Assembly (NCBI GenBank): GCA_018701055.1
Contig: JABIUH010000191.1
Location: 1 to 12,821 of the forward strand
DNA: 12,821 bases
Reading direction: 5' to 3'
Origin: Woeseia sp.
GTDB taxonomy: Bacteria > Pseudomonadota > Gammaproteobacteria > Steroidobacterales > Woeseiaceae
Made by a program: the position numbers and the translations under genes. Below are positions 6,642-12,821 of this stretch, piece by piece; position 1 is the stretch's first letter, and each line of letters starts with the position of its first letter. The notes under the pieces were generated by a model. The model was not told the DNA's origin. It saw only the letters and a program-made list of their open reading frames with translations, and searched no databases.

Positions 6642-7543
6642 CTACGGTGCCTCGCCAGTCTTAAGCCAGTGTGCGCACTCAGGTCCTAGTTTTTCGATCG
6701 CCATACGTTCGTATTTCTGATTGTCTGCATCAGTCAGAACATCCCGCCAACGGCCATTAACGCCTTTGTTGATGAACGTCTTTGCACCGCCTTCCCACAG
6801 TGCACCGCCGAGTGGGACGGAATTTTCCGGATTCGCTTTCATGTAATCGAAGCTGCAATGCTCAATGATCTCATCCCATTTATTTTCGTCAATGGGGATA
6901 TTCAGATACGTGGCAATCTCTCGGATTTGTCCGGGCATGTCGGCTTTTAGTGCAGAAAAATGCATTAGCTTCATATTGGGTAGGTCCCGAATTTTCCACC
7001 ACGATGAAATATTCTCCCAAAAGCTCCACAACGGATAGTCGTCTCGATCCAACCACTCATGAAAGTATTCATAGATATCGTGCTGCGGTGGCTGAAGTTT
7101 TTCGACGTCCGGACTGCACGAATTATTTATCGCTGCATACCCTTCTTTGTTAAAGGTAGAGTGGTGATGGTAAAAGCTCCACAAAACGTCGCGACCGTCT
7201 CGGGCGATGTAAATATATTTTGCTTGTGGTGAATACACCAGGGCATCGACCGGAAGGTGGGTTTTGAGAAAGCATCGGTGCGTTTGCGCTTCGATTGCGG
7301 GGAACTTGATTTCCCGGGGCGGGACTACCATGTCAATCCACAATGATAACTCGGCAACATTTATATCCGTTCTGCCGTTGAATATCAGCTGTGAAACCAT
7401 TTGCTGCGGCCAGGCTGCAGCCAGGTTGTGCCGGATTTGGCGTATGTGCCGATAATGATGTCGTCGTCGCGGAATGGAAAATCATTCCACAATGTCGAGT
7501 CACAATGATTGTGAAAGTATTCGCGTGTTTTTTCAGGCCACAT
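6642..7543 (-). pseudogene. SULT-type sulfotransferase, frameshifted by an 11-base tandem duplication
   Basis: Sulfotransferases move a sulfuryl group from PAPS to a hydroxyl or amine acceptor. The reading frame starts at ATG 7543-7541 (AAAGAG ribosome-binding site upstream). It encodes 43 normal residues including the 5'-phosphosulfate loop GTYAKSGTTW (32-41), then runs out of frame to a TGA at 7387-7385. The rest continues in another frame from about 7412 to the stop at 6642 and holds all other family features: KTHLP with the catalytic histidine, ARDGRDVLWS for the PAPS 3'-phosphate, and KGVNGRWRD near the C-terminus. Removing one copy of the 11-base repeat at 7404-7425 restores ...TTWLQQMVSQL... 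and a protein of 296 residues, a normal length for the family. The acceptor substrate is unknown. An internal ATG (7400) could give a 252-residue product without the PAPS loop, which should be inactive. A sequencing error is possible. It follows the hypothetical gene at 7562 in the same direction with an 18-base gap, suggesting one transcript. Confidence 0.85.
7404..7425 (-). repeat. Imperfect 11-base tandem duplication inside the sulfotransferase gene
   Basis: On the minus strand CCTGGCTGCAG (7425-7415) is followed immediately by CCTGGCCGCAG (7414-7404). The copies differ at one base. The extra 11 bases shift the frame just after the PAPS loop, and removing one copy restores an uninterrupted family-like sequence across the junction. 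This identifies the duplication as the cause of the break. Confidence 0.9.
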
Positions 7544-7561
7544 AGGAAGTCTCTTTAGTTA

Positions 7562-7969
7562 TTAAGGTTCTTTACTACTTGCAACTAAGCCATCCAGCAA
7601 TTGCAGGAATTCAGCGGTATGGCTTTGGCCGCCCAACGATTGACGCCAGGCCTTGAATGTCGAAAGACAAACAATGCCAGGCAATGTTCTGAGTCGACCA
7701 TTCCACGGTTCCGCGTTTAGATATCCAATATTGTATTGATGGTAACGGCTCTTAGTTTCAATCATGTATAGATTGAAAAGTACGATCGCTTTGCGGGTTT
7801 CGGCCCCTGGCGTTAGCGGTGCTCCGCTCTGAATTTTATCCCAAACATCTGCGTGTTCGACAAGAACGGACATCATGGCAGTTTCGCCGTTCATCACGTT
7901 TTGAGTGGTGGTGGCTTTGAGTGCTCGGGTGTTTTGCTGAATCTGTAAGGTCAAAAATATCAGCGTCAC
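7562..7969 (-). CDS. Small membrane-anchored hypothetical protein, start unclear
   Basis: I do not recognise a named function. The protein has one N-terminal hydrophobic helix, then QIQQNTRALKATTTQ and a soluble, mostly helical domain rich in Trp and Tyr. This layout (helix followed by QIxQNTRA) recurs in small uncharacterised proteins I associate with marine Gammaproteobacteria. The only standard start in the frame is GTG at 7969-7967, but it falls inside the hydrophobic helix. The open frame continues upstream to a TAG at 8038-8036 and encodes ADIANVAEIIGVILVV, which completes the helix. So either a rare start codon is used or a one-base indel near 8020-8030 separates the frame from a start further up, such as TTG 8030 or ATG 8066. 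The C-terminus looks complete. The broken sulfotransferase follows after 18 bases on the same strand. Confidence 0.5.
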   Translation of the reverse strand: MTLIFLTLQIQQNTRALKATTTQNVMNGETAMMSVLVEHADVWDKIQSGAPLTPGAETRKAIVLFNLYMIETKSRYHQYNIGYLNAEPWNGRLRTLPGIVCLSTFKAWRQSLGGQSHTAEFLQLLDGLVASSKEP

Positions 7970-8145
7970 TACAACGAGAATTACGCCGATTATTTCGGCA
8001 ACATTAGCAATGTCAGCAAGCGCTATACAATCCCTCTATTCGTCTGCTGCTTAGTTTATTGATCATTCGGGCAAAATAGTATCGCGGGCATCATAACCGT
8101 TTGTCGGATGATCTGCAGGTGTGACGATGTGTGTTTCGATTGGAA

Positions 8146-10278
8146 TCAAGTCCTGCGACGCACCGATGTGACATTGGGCACTTGCTCCACTCGACTGATC
8201 GCCCGACTCAACGTCGGTAGGCTCGGCACCGAAATCGATAACTGAATCTCGACCTGCATGGTGCGTTTGTTGTTCTTCGTTTGCACGGATTCAACGCTTA
8301 CGTTTTCGTCGGCCATGACAGTGCTGATATCTCGGAGCAAGCCTTGTCGGTCAAACGCCTGCACGGAGAGTTCTGCCGGATAACTAGCATCAACTGTACC
8401 ACCCCAATCCACTTCGATCACGCGCTCTGCGTGTCGTATTCGCAAGCTGAGGAAATTGCCGCAATCTTGGCGATGAATACTGACGCCGCGGCCCAGCGTG
8501 ATGTAGCCGGAGATGTGTTCCGGTGGCACCGGATGGCAGCAACGAGCAAAATTGTACAAAAGATCGCCAATCCCGCTGATCGCGATGGCTCCAGCAGCAG
8601 ATTCTTTCTTTTTCTTAGTGCGGCGCTTACGAATGATCGTGTGTGAATCATCTTTGCGTAAGTTTTGAATCGCTGACGCGATCGCGGCAGAGGTGATATC
8701 GCCGGCGCCGAGCGCGACACACATCAATTCGGTATCTTTGAGCTTGAGTTGTTTAGCGATTGTATCGGTGGCGATGTCGCGGACGTTTAAACGAGACAAT
8801 TCGCGTTCGAAAATTTCGCGACCGTGGCGTTTGTTTTGATCGCGATCGCGTTGCCTGAACCAGTTTCGAACTTTGGTGCGACTTCGGGTCGCCGCGAGAT
8901 AGCCGAGTTGCGGACTAAGCCAATCCCGACTCGGTTGTGGTTGTTTGCCAGTAATAATTTCGATCTTATCGCCGTTCTGCACCGTGTATGTGAGCGGGAC
9001 AATGCGGCCATTAACTTTCGCGCCACGGCAGCGATGGCCAATTTGGGTGTGCACGTGATAGGCGAAATCAAGCGGAGTCGCTTGTGCCGGCATTTCGACG
9101 ACATCGCCTTTGGGACTTACCGCGTAAACGCGATCTTCAAATACGTCCCCCTTAATTTGATCGAGCAAATGACCATCCGAGCCCGTTGGCTCCAGAATTT
9201 GTCGCAGTAGTCGTATTTTCTTTTCGAAGATCGCTTTACTGGCACCGCCTTCCTTATAACGCCAGTGCGCCGCTACGCCCAGTTCAGCGTGTCGGTGCAT
9301 CTCATGGGAACGAATTTGCACTTCAACCGTCTGGCCTTCAGGCCCGATCAGCGCGGTGTGCAACGATTGGTAGTCGTTATCTTTTGGATTGGCAATGTAA
9401 TCGTCGAATTCGCCCGGAAAGTACGACCAGATGTTGTGGACGATGCCAAGCGCGGCGTAGCACTCACCGACATCGCGAACTAGGACGCGTACAGCACGCA
9501 CATCAAAGATTTGTTCCAGGGGTTTGTCTTTGCGCTGCATTTTTCGCCAAATGCTGTAAATATGTTTTGGCCGACCAGAAATTTCAGCATGAATGCCGTT
9601 GTTCCAAAGCGCTTCCTGAAGCGTGGCCGTAACGCCGGTGATGAATTCTTCTCGTTCAGTTCGTTTTTCGTTCAGTCCCCTGGCAATTTGTTTGTAGGTT
9701 TTCGGTTCTAGAAAACGAAACGCGAGATCTTCGAGTTCCCATTTGAGTTGCCAGATGCCTAGTCGGTTCGCCAGCGGCGCATAGATTTCCTGAGTTTCGA
9801 CGGCCAAAGCGCGCTGTTTTTTACGCGGCGAAGTTTTGGCCTGTCGCAGGCGATGTAATTGCTCCGCGATACGGGCGACGACGAGGCGCGCATCGGATAC
9901 AACTGCGAGCAGCATCTTGCGAAGTGCTTCAGACTGCTGCGTTGCCAGCGCTTCGCCGGGTTCCCAGTCGGGAGGTAGCGTAAATTCACCAAGTTGCAGC
10001 AAGCCATTCACCAGGGCCGGGAGTTCAGGTGCTGGTAATTTATTGAGCGCGCGCGAATTGATGAGGCCTGCACGCACGGCCGGATAGAGCTGGACGGCCG
10101 CGATCATGACGGGCGGTAAGCCTAGCGGTTGTAAGATTTTGGAGAGATTTTCACCCTCCAATCGCGAATCCACAGCCGTTTGGTCGTCTGGAAGTTGCTG
10201 TAATAGCTCGCTACACCGCCGCATGAGGTCCAGCGCAATGCGCGCCTCATTATCTATTTCAGGGCTTGTGTCGGACAT
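8146..10278 (-). CDS. relA: GTP pyrophosphokinase RelA, (p)ppGpp synthetase
   Basis: RelA binds stalled ribosomes with uncharged tRNA and transfers pyrophosphate from ATP to GTP or GDP, making (p)ppGpp in the stringent response. The 710 residues carry all RelA domains. The N-terminal pseudo-hydrolase domain (about 20-190) lacks the HD residues needed for hydrolysis. The synthetase domain (about 235-345) has GRPKHIYSIWRKMQ (235-248), the acidic EFDD motif (290-293) and AELGVAAHWRYKEG (331-344). The TGS domain spans about 383-445. A basic linker (551-558) follows, then the zinc-finger-like region with FARCCHPVP (577-585) and the ACT domain (about 632-706). EFDD is the EXDD form typical of monofunctional RelA; bifunctional SpoT/Rel has RXKD. 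A substitution is NDYQS (301-305) where E. coli has NGYQS. The ATG at 10278 gives a family-like N-terminus, but no Shine-Dalgarno sequence is visible. It diverges from yebC. Confidence 0.95.
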   Translation of the reverse strand: MSDTSPEIDNEARIALDLMRRCSELLQQLPDDQTAVDSRLEGENLSKILQPLGLPPVMIAAVQLYPAVRAGLINSRALNKLPAPELPALVNGLLQLGEFTLPPDWEPGEALATQQSEALRKMLLAVVSDARLVVARIAEQLHRLRQAKTSPRKKQRALAVETQEIYAPLANRLGIWQLKWELEDLAFRFLEPKTYKQIARGLNEKRTEREEFITGVTATLQEALWNNGIHAEISGRPKHIYSIWRKMQRKDKPLEQIFDVRAVRVLVRDVGECYAALGIVHNIWSYFPGEFDDYIANPKDNDYQSLHTALIGPEGQTVEVQIRSHEMHRHAELGVAAHWRYKEGGASKAIFEKKIRLLRQILEPTGSDGHLLDQIKGDVFEDRVYAVSPKGDVVEMPAQATPLDFAYHVHTQIGHRCRGAKVNGRIVPLTYTVQNGDKIEIITGKQPQPSRDWLSPQLGYLAATRSRTKVRNWFRQRDRDQNKRHGREIFERELSRLNVRDIATDTIAKQLKLKDTELMCVALGAGDITSAAIASAIQNLRKDDSHTIIRKRRTKKKKESAAGAIAISGIGDLLYNFARCCHPVPPEHISGYITLGRGVSIHRQDCGNFLSLRIRHAERVIEVDWGGTVDASYPAELSVQAFDRQGLLRDISTVMADENVSVESVQTKNNKRTMQVEIQLSISVPSLPTLSRAISRVEQVPNVTSVRRRT

Positions 10279-10305
10279 CTGGCAGGCTATAGGTGGTGTA
10301 CGTCT

Positions 10306-10318
10306 ACGGTTTAACCGT
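10306..10318. promoter_or_regulatory. Short palindrome in the relA-yebC divergent spacer
   Basis: ACGGTT-T-AACCGT is an inverted repeat with 6-base arms and a 1-base centre, about 28 bases upstream of relA and 108 upstream of yebC. Read toward relA it overlaps a weak minus-35-like TTAAAC that sits 17 bases from a TATAGC minus-10-like box. An operator for relA is possible; I do not recognise the binding protein. The rest of 10279-10425 holds the yebC ribosome-binding site (AGGA, 10411-10414) and nothing else I can support. Confidence 0.3.
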
Positions 10319-10425
10319 TATCATACGCCCCCGTGTTTGGGCAGGACATGGCAATCTGGTGTCATGTATCTCGCCGTCTGCGTCTGACGCGCATTCAGGC
10401 ATTCATTAGCAGGAATGGTTAATCC

Positions 10426-11169
10426 ATGGCAGGACATAGTAAATGGGCGAATATCCAGCACCGCAAAGGTGCTCAGGATAAGAAGCGCAGCAAGCTTTTT
10501 ACCAAACTTATTCGTGAAATTACCGTTGCAGCACGTATGGGGGGTGGCGATATGGATGCCAATCCTCGTCTCCGGTTGGCTGTGGATAAAGCGAAAGCCA
10601 AGAGCATGCCGAAAGACAACATCGAGCGAGGGATCAAGAAGGGCAGCGGCGACATGGATGGTGTGGACTTCATGGAGCTTCGCTATGAGGGTTACGGACC
10701 TGGTGGCACCGCTGTGTTGGTTGATTGCATGACGGACAACAAGAATCGGACCGTTGCGGAAGTACGGCACGCCTTTACAAAATTTGGAGGCAATCTCGGT
10801 GCGGACGGCTCGGTCGGGTACCTCTTCGAAAAAGTTGGCTCATTAAGCTATCCCGCTGGAAGCGACGAAGATGCGGTCATGGAAGCGGCAATCGATGCAG
10901 GTGCTGATGACGTTGTTGTCGATGAAGATAAGTCGATCGAGGTACTGACGGACCCGGCAGAATTTGAATCGGTACGCGATGCAATGCGAGCATCGGGCCA
11001 CGGACCGGAAAATGCAGAGTTGACGATGCGTGCATCCACGAGCACCGTGTTGGATCTGCAGCCGGCTAGCTCGATGATTAAGATGATCGAGGCTCTCGAG
11101 GATCTGGATGATGTTCAAAGTGTCTACAGCAATGCCGACATTCCGGACGATGTCCTGGCTGAACTCTAG
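10426..11169 (+). CDS. yebC: YebC/PmpR/TACO1-family protein
   Basis: The 247 residues match the family length (246 in E. coli). The diagnostic N-terminus MAGHSKWANIQHRKG is followed by KKRSKLFTKLIREI, and the conserved block YEGYGPGGTAVLVDCMTDN begins near residue 88. Members have been described as DNA-binding transcriptional regulators (PmpR) and more recently as ribosome-associated factors that relieve stalling at proline-rich stretches; the sequence does not decide between these roles. The N-terminal helical domain is followed by two mixed alpha/beta domains in this fold. AGGA at 10411-10414 lies 11 bases before the ATG. It precedes ruvC by 76 bases, the common gammaproteobacterial order yebC-ruvC-ruvA-ruvB, so it may share transcription with the ruv genes. 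Confidence 0.95.
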   Translation: MAGHSKWANIQHRKGAQDKKRSKLFTKLIREITVAARMGGGDMDANPRLRLAVDKAKAKSMPKDNIERGIKKGSGDMDGVDFMELRYEGYGPGGTAVLVDCMTDNKNRTVAEVRHAFTKFGGNLGADGSVGYLFEKVGSLSYPAGSDEDAVMEAAIDAGADDVVVDEDKSIEVLTDPAEFESVRDAMRASGHGPENAELTMRASTSTVLDLQPASSMIKMIEALEDLDDVQSVYSNADIPDDVLAEL

Positions 11170-11245
11170 CCTGGATTATGCATGAATTGGAACGCACTCT
11201 TGCTTGATCATTGTTGGTACACGAATAGTCCGGGCAGGGTGACGC

Positions 11246-11767
11246 TTGACTAACACAGTGCGCATTTTGGGTATCGACCCGGGTTCGCGGCTTACGGGTT
11301 TCGGCGTCGTGGATTGTATCGGCGATCGGGCAAATTATGTCGCCAGCGGATCGGTAAACAGCATCAAGGGGGAATTTCCGGAGCGCCTTAAGGTGATATT
11401 TCGCTCAGTGACCGAAATCGTTGCGAAGTATCAGCCGCACGTGGTCGCCGTCGAAAGTGTATTTATGCACAAGAACGCCGGTAGTGCTCTAAAGCTGGGG
11501 CATGCGCGTTCTGCCGCGATTTGCGCTACTTTCGGGTATGATCTGCGGGTTTTTGAGTACGCGCCCAGAGCTATTAAACAAGCCGTGGTCGGGACTGGAG
11601 CGGCCACCAAGGAGCAGGTCCAACATATGATTAAGCAACTGTTGGCACTTGAGGGCGATCCCTCTCCCGATGCAGCCGATGCACTCGCCGCCGCAATGTG
11701 TCACGCGAATCAGCGACTCATGCATCGGGTGGTTGAGAAAGCGACCGTCGTCGCGGGATTAAAATGA
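11246..11767 (+). CDS. ruvC: Crossover junction endodeoxyribonuclease RuvC
   Basis: RuvC is the dimeric resolvase that cuts Holliday junctions symmetrically after RuvAB branch migration. The protein is 173 residues with the start used here. The catalytic acids are all present: Asp11 in GIDPGSRLTGFG, Glu70 in AVESVF, and Asp142 and Asp145 in SPDAADALAAA. They correspond to Asp7, Glu66, Asp138 and Asp141 of E. coli with a constant offset of four. I chose the TTG at 11246 because AGGGTGA (11236-11242) lies at good spacing before it. The GTG at 11258 would place the first aspartate exactly at position 7 but has no ribosome-binding site, so it remains an alternative. The stop overlaps the ruvA ATG (ATGA). 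No LexA box is visible in 11170-11245. Confidence 0.95.
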   Translation: MTNTVRILGIDPGSRLTGFGVVDCIGDRANYVASGSVNSIKGEFPERLKVIFRSVTEIVAKYQPHVVAVESVFMHKNAGSALKLGHARSAAICATFGYDLRVFEYAPRAIKQAVVGTGAATKEQVQHMIKQLLALEGDPSPDAADALAAAMCHANQRLMHRVVEKATVVAGLK

Positions 11768-12354
11768 TCGGTTCTCTTCGTGGCCGTATCCTGGAAAAAC
11801 AGGGATCGAGTGTCGTGATTGAGTGTGGCGGTGTTGGCTACGTCGTTGAGACACCGATGTCGACGTTCCTGGAATTGCCTGCGGCCGGGCAGGACATATT
11901 TGTCAGGACGCACATGCAGGTTCGCGACGATGCTCATTTGCTCTATGGATTTTCGACCGAAGATGAGCGGCACCTGTTTCGAATGCTCCTGAAAGTCAGT
12001 GGCGTAGGTGCAAAGATGGGCCTCGCCATATTGTCAGCCATGACCGTGTCCGATTTCGCTCGTTGTGTGCAGCTTGAAGATACAGCGATGCTCGTGCGCA
12101 TTCCGGGTGTTGGCAAGAAAACGGCCGAGCGCCTCATTATAGAAATGCGTGACAAAATTGAGGCCGGTCCCGCTACAACGTCAACGGGTTTGCCACTGCA
12201 TGTGGTGGGCGATGCCCGGAGTGAGGCCGTTGATGCGCTCGTCTCACTGGGTTACAAACCTGCAGAAGTGAAACGACTGCTTGGACAAATTGACACTAAA
12301 GATCAGTCTGCCGAGGACATTATTCGGCGCGCGCTACGACAAGTAGCGACCTAG
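11764..12354 (+). CDS. ruvA: Holliday junction branch-migration protein RuvA
   Basis: RuvA tetramers bind the four-way junction and load the RuvB motor. The 196 residues are close to the usual length (203 in E. coli). Domain I (about 1-64) is the OB fold with the acidic pin RDDAHLLYGF (54-63), where Asp55-Asp56 replace Glu-Asp of E. coli. Domain II (about 65-140) has two helix-hairpin-helix motifs, VSGVGAKMG (78-86) and IPGVGKKTA (113-121). Domain III (about 150-196, ARSEAVDALVSLGY) contacts RuvB. Its ATG overlaps the ruvC stop by four bases, so translation is probably coupled. A 53-base gap leads to ruvB. Confidence 0.96.
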   Translation: MIGSLRGRILEKQGSSVVIECGGVGYVVETPMSTFLELPAAGQDIFVRTHMQVRDDAHLLYGFSTEDERHLFRMLLKVSGVGAKMGLAILSAMTVSDFARCVQLEDTAMLVRIPGVGKKTAERLIIEMRDKIEAGPATTSTGLPLHVVGDARSEAVDALVSLGYKPAEVKRLLGQIDTKDQSAEDIIRRALRQVAT

Positions 12355-12391
12355 TGTTCCATCAATCCTACCTCGTTGGAGTACTGACGGT

Positions 12392-12415
12392 ATGCGAGTA
12401 ATTAACCGTGAGTAA
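12392..12415 (+). other. Seven-codon leader ORF overlapping the ruvB start
   Basis: ATG at 12392 follows GGAG (12378-12381) at usable spacing and encodes MRVINRE before TAA at 12413-12415. The ruvB GTG (12408-12410) lies inside it in another frame, and its own ribosome-binding site is weak. Ribosomes ending here could restart at ruvB, coupling its translation. This rests on geometry only; the ORF may be fortuitous. Confidence 0.25.
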
Positions 12416-12821
12416 CATCGAACACGATCGACTGACCAGTGCTGCTCCGCGTGAGGAAGATCAGGCAATCGATCGAGCTATACGGCCGAAGCGCCTTGAA
12501 GATTACGTCGGTCAGCCAAGCGTCAAGCAACAGATGAATATTTTTATTACCGCGGCAAAAAATCGTGCCGAGGCGCTTGATCATGTTCTGATTTTTGGTC
12601 CACCTGGCCTCGGCAAGACAACGCTTGCACATATTGTTGCTAATGAGATGGGCGTCAACATGCGCCAGACGTCTGGGCCAGTACTGGAGAAACCGGGCGA
12701 TGTCGCCGCCATCCTCACCAACCTTGAGCCAAATGACGTGTTGTTCGTTGACGAGATTCATCGCTTAAGTCCGATGGTCGAAGAGGTGTTGTATCCGGCA
12801 ATGGAAGACTTTCAACTCGAC
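12408..12821 (+). CDS. ruvB: Holliday junction branch-migration helicase RuvB, N-terminal part, cut by window edge
   Basis: RuvB is the AAA+ hexameric ATPase that pulls DNA through the RuvA-bound junction. The 138 visible residues contain the conserved N-terminus (AIDRAIRPKRLEDYVGQ, 20-36), Walker A GPPGLGKT (64-71), the TSGPVLEKPGD block (88-98), Walker B LFVDE with DEIH (112-118) and HRLSPMVEEVLYPAMED (118-134). The remaining AAA+ and winged-helix domains are outside the window. The start is GTG at 12408: an in-frame TAA at 12399-12401 closes the frame above it, and the first in-frame ATG is codon 43, far inside the conserved domain. It follows ruvA on the same strand. Confidence 0.97.
   Translation, partial: MSNIEHDRLTSAAPREEDQAIDRAIRPKRLEDYVGQPSVKQQMNIFITAAKNRAEALDHVLIFGPPGLGKTTLAHIVANEMGVNMRQTSGPVLEKPGDVAAILTNLEPNDVLFVDEIHRLSPMVEEVLYPAMEDFQLD

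Noticed and set aside
6950..7153. Plus-strand ORFs at 6950-7153 and 7264-7455 over the sulfotransferase
   Set aside because: They are antisense to a sequence that clearly encodes sulfotransferase motifs, and they have no start signals or family resemblance.
7970..8145. Searched between relA and the hypothetical gene for a terminator, promoter or RNA gene
   Set aside because: No stem with a U-run and no promoter pair with proper spacing was found. ATG-led mini-frames near 8066 and 8094 end quickly; only the first may relate to the damaged gene start.
9186..9632. 148-codon plus-strand ORF opposite relA
   Set aside because: It lies wholly within the conserved relA synthetase and TGS coding region; its composition is that of a shadow frame.
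8146..10278. Considered naming the alarmone enzyme SpoT or bifunctional Rel
   Set aside because: The HD hydrolase residues are missing and the synthetase motif is EFDD, the monofunctional RelA form.
11170..11245. Looked for a LexA (SOS) box before ruvC
   Set aside because: No CTGT-N8-ACAG-like sequence is present.
1..12821. CRISPR arrays, tRNA/rRNA genes, insertion sequences, integrases, toxin-antitoxin or defence genes
   Set aside because: No regularly spaced repeats, RNA-gene landmarks, transposase-like proteins or terminal inverted repeats were seen on either strand.

Overview
The window looks like a chromosomal segment of a free-living, probably aerobic gammaproteobacterium. The evidence is a sucA-sucB-lpd cluster, a RelA-type (not bifunctional) stringent-response synthetase, the yebC-ruvC-ruvA-ruvB order, and the start of an AlkB-type alkane hydroxylase at the left edge. 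A SULT-type sulfotransferase and a small membrane-anchored protein of a kind I associate with marine Gammaproteobacteria fit an environmental or marine lineage. I cannot name the genus from the sequence alone.

Layout. Positions 1-247 (minus strand) hold the N-terminal part of an integral-membrane alkane monooxygenase, cut by the window edge. A 227-base divergent spacer follows. It contains an unusually dense set of candidate control sites: an inverted repeat, an FNR/Anr-like box, a near-consensus sigma-54 promoter, and a 10-base element that occurs in opposite orientation before each of the two divergent genes. A DUF5658-type membrane protein (475-978) reads rightward from this spacer. Positions 1094-6628 carry the 2-oxoglutarate dehydrogenase complex: E1 (sucA), E2 (sucB, start overlapping the sucA stop) and its own E3 (lpd). 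No succinate dehydrogenase or succinyl-CoA synthetase gene lies next to it inside the window.

Positions 6642 to about 8035 (minus strand) form a small accessory patch between conserved genes. It holds a sulfotransferase broken by an imperfect 11-base tandem duplication just after its PAPS-binding loop, and upstream of it in the same direction a small membrane-anchored hypothetical gene that lacks a credible start codon. Both look damaged. Next come relA (8146-10278, minus), a divergent 147-base spacer with a short palindrome, yebC (10426-11169), and the Holliday-junction genes ruvC, ruvA (start overlapping the ruvC stop) and ruvB, which runs off the right edge.

How the genes work together: sucA, sucB and lpd encode the three enzymes of one TCA-cycle complex that oxidises 2-oxoglutarate to succinyl-CoA and NADH. 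RuvA and RuvB form the branch-migration motor and RuvC the resolvase of one recombination pathway. RelA makes (p)ppGpp during amino-acid starvation and, having lost its hydrolase residues, implies a separate SpoT-like hydrolase elsewhere. I found no CRISPR array, tRNA, rRNA, insertion sequence, phage gene or defence system, and no convincing undescribed multi-gene system. The most unusual items are the frameshifted sulfotransferase and the regulatory spacer at 248-474.
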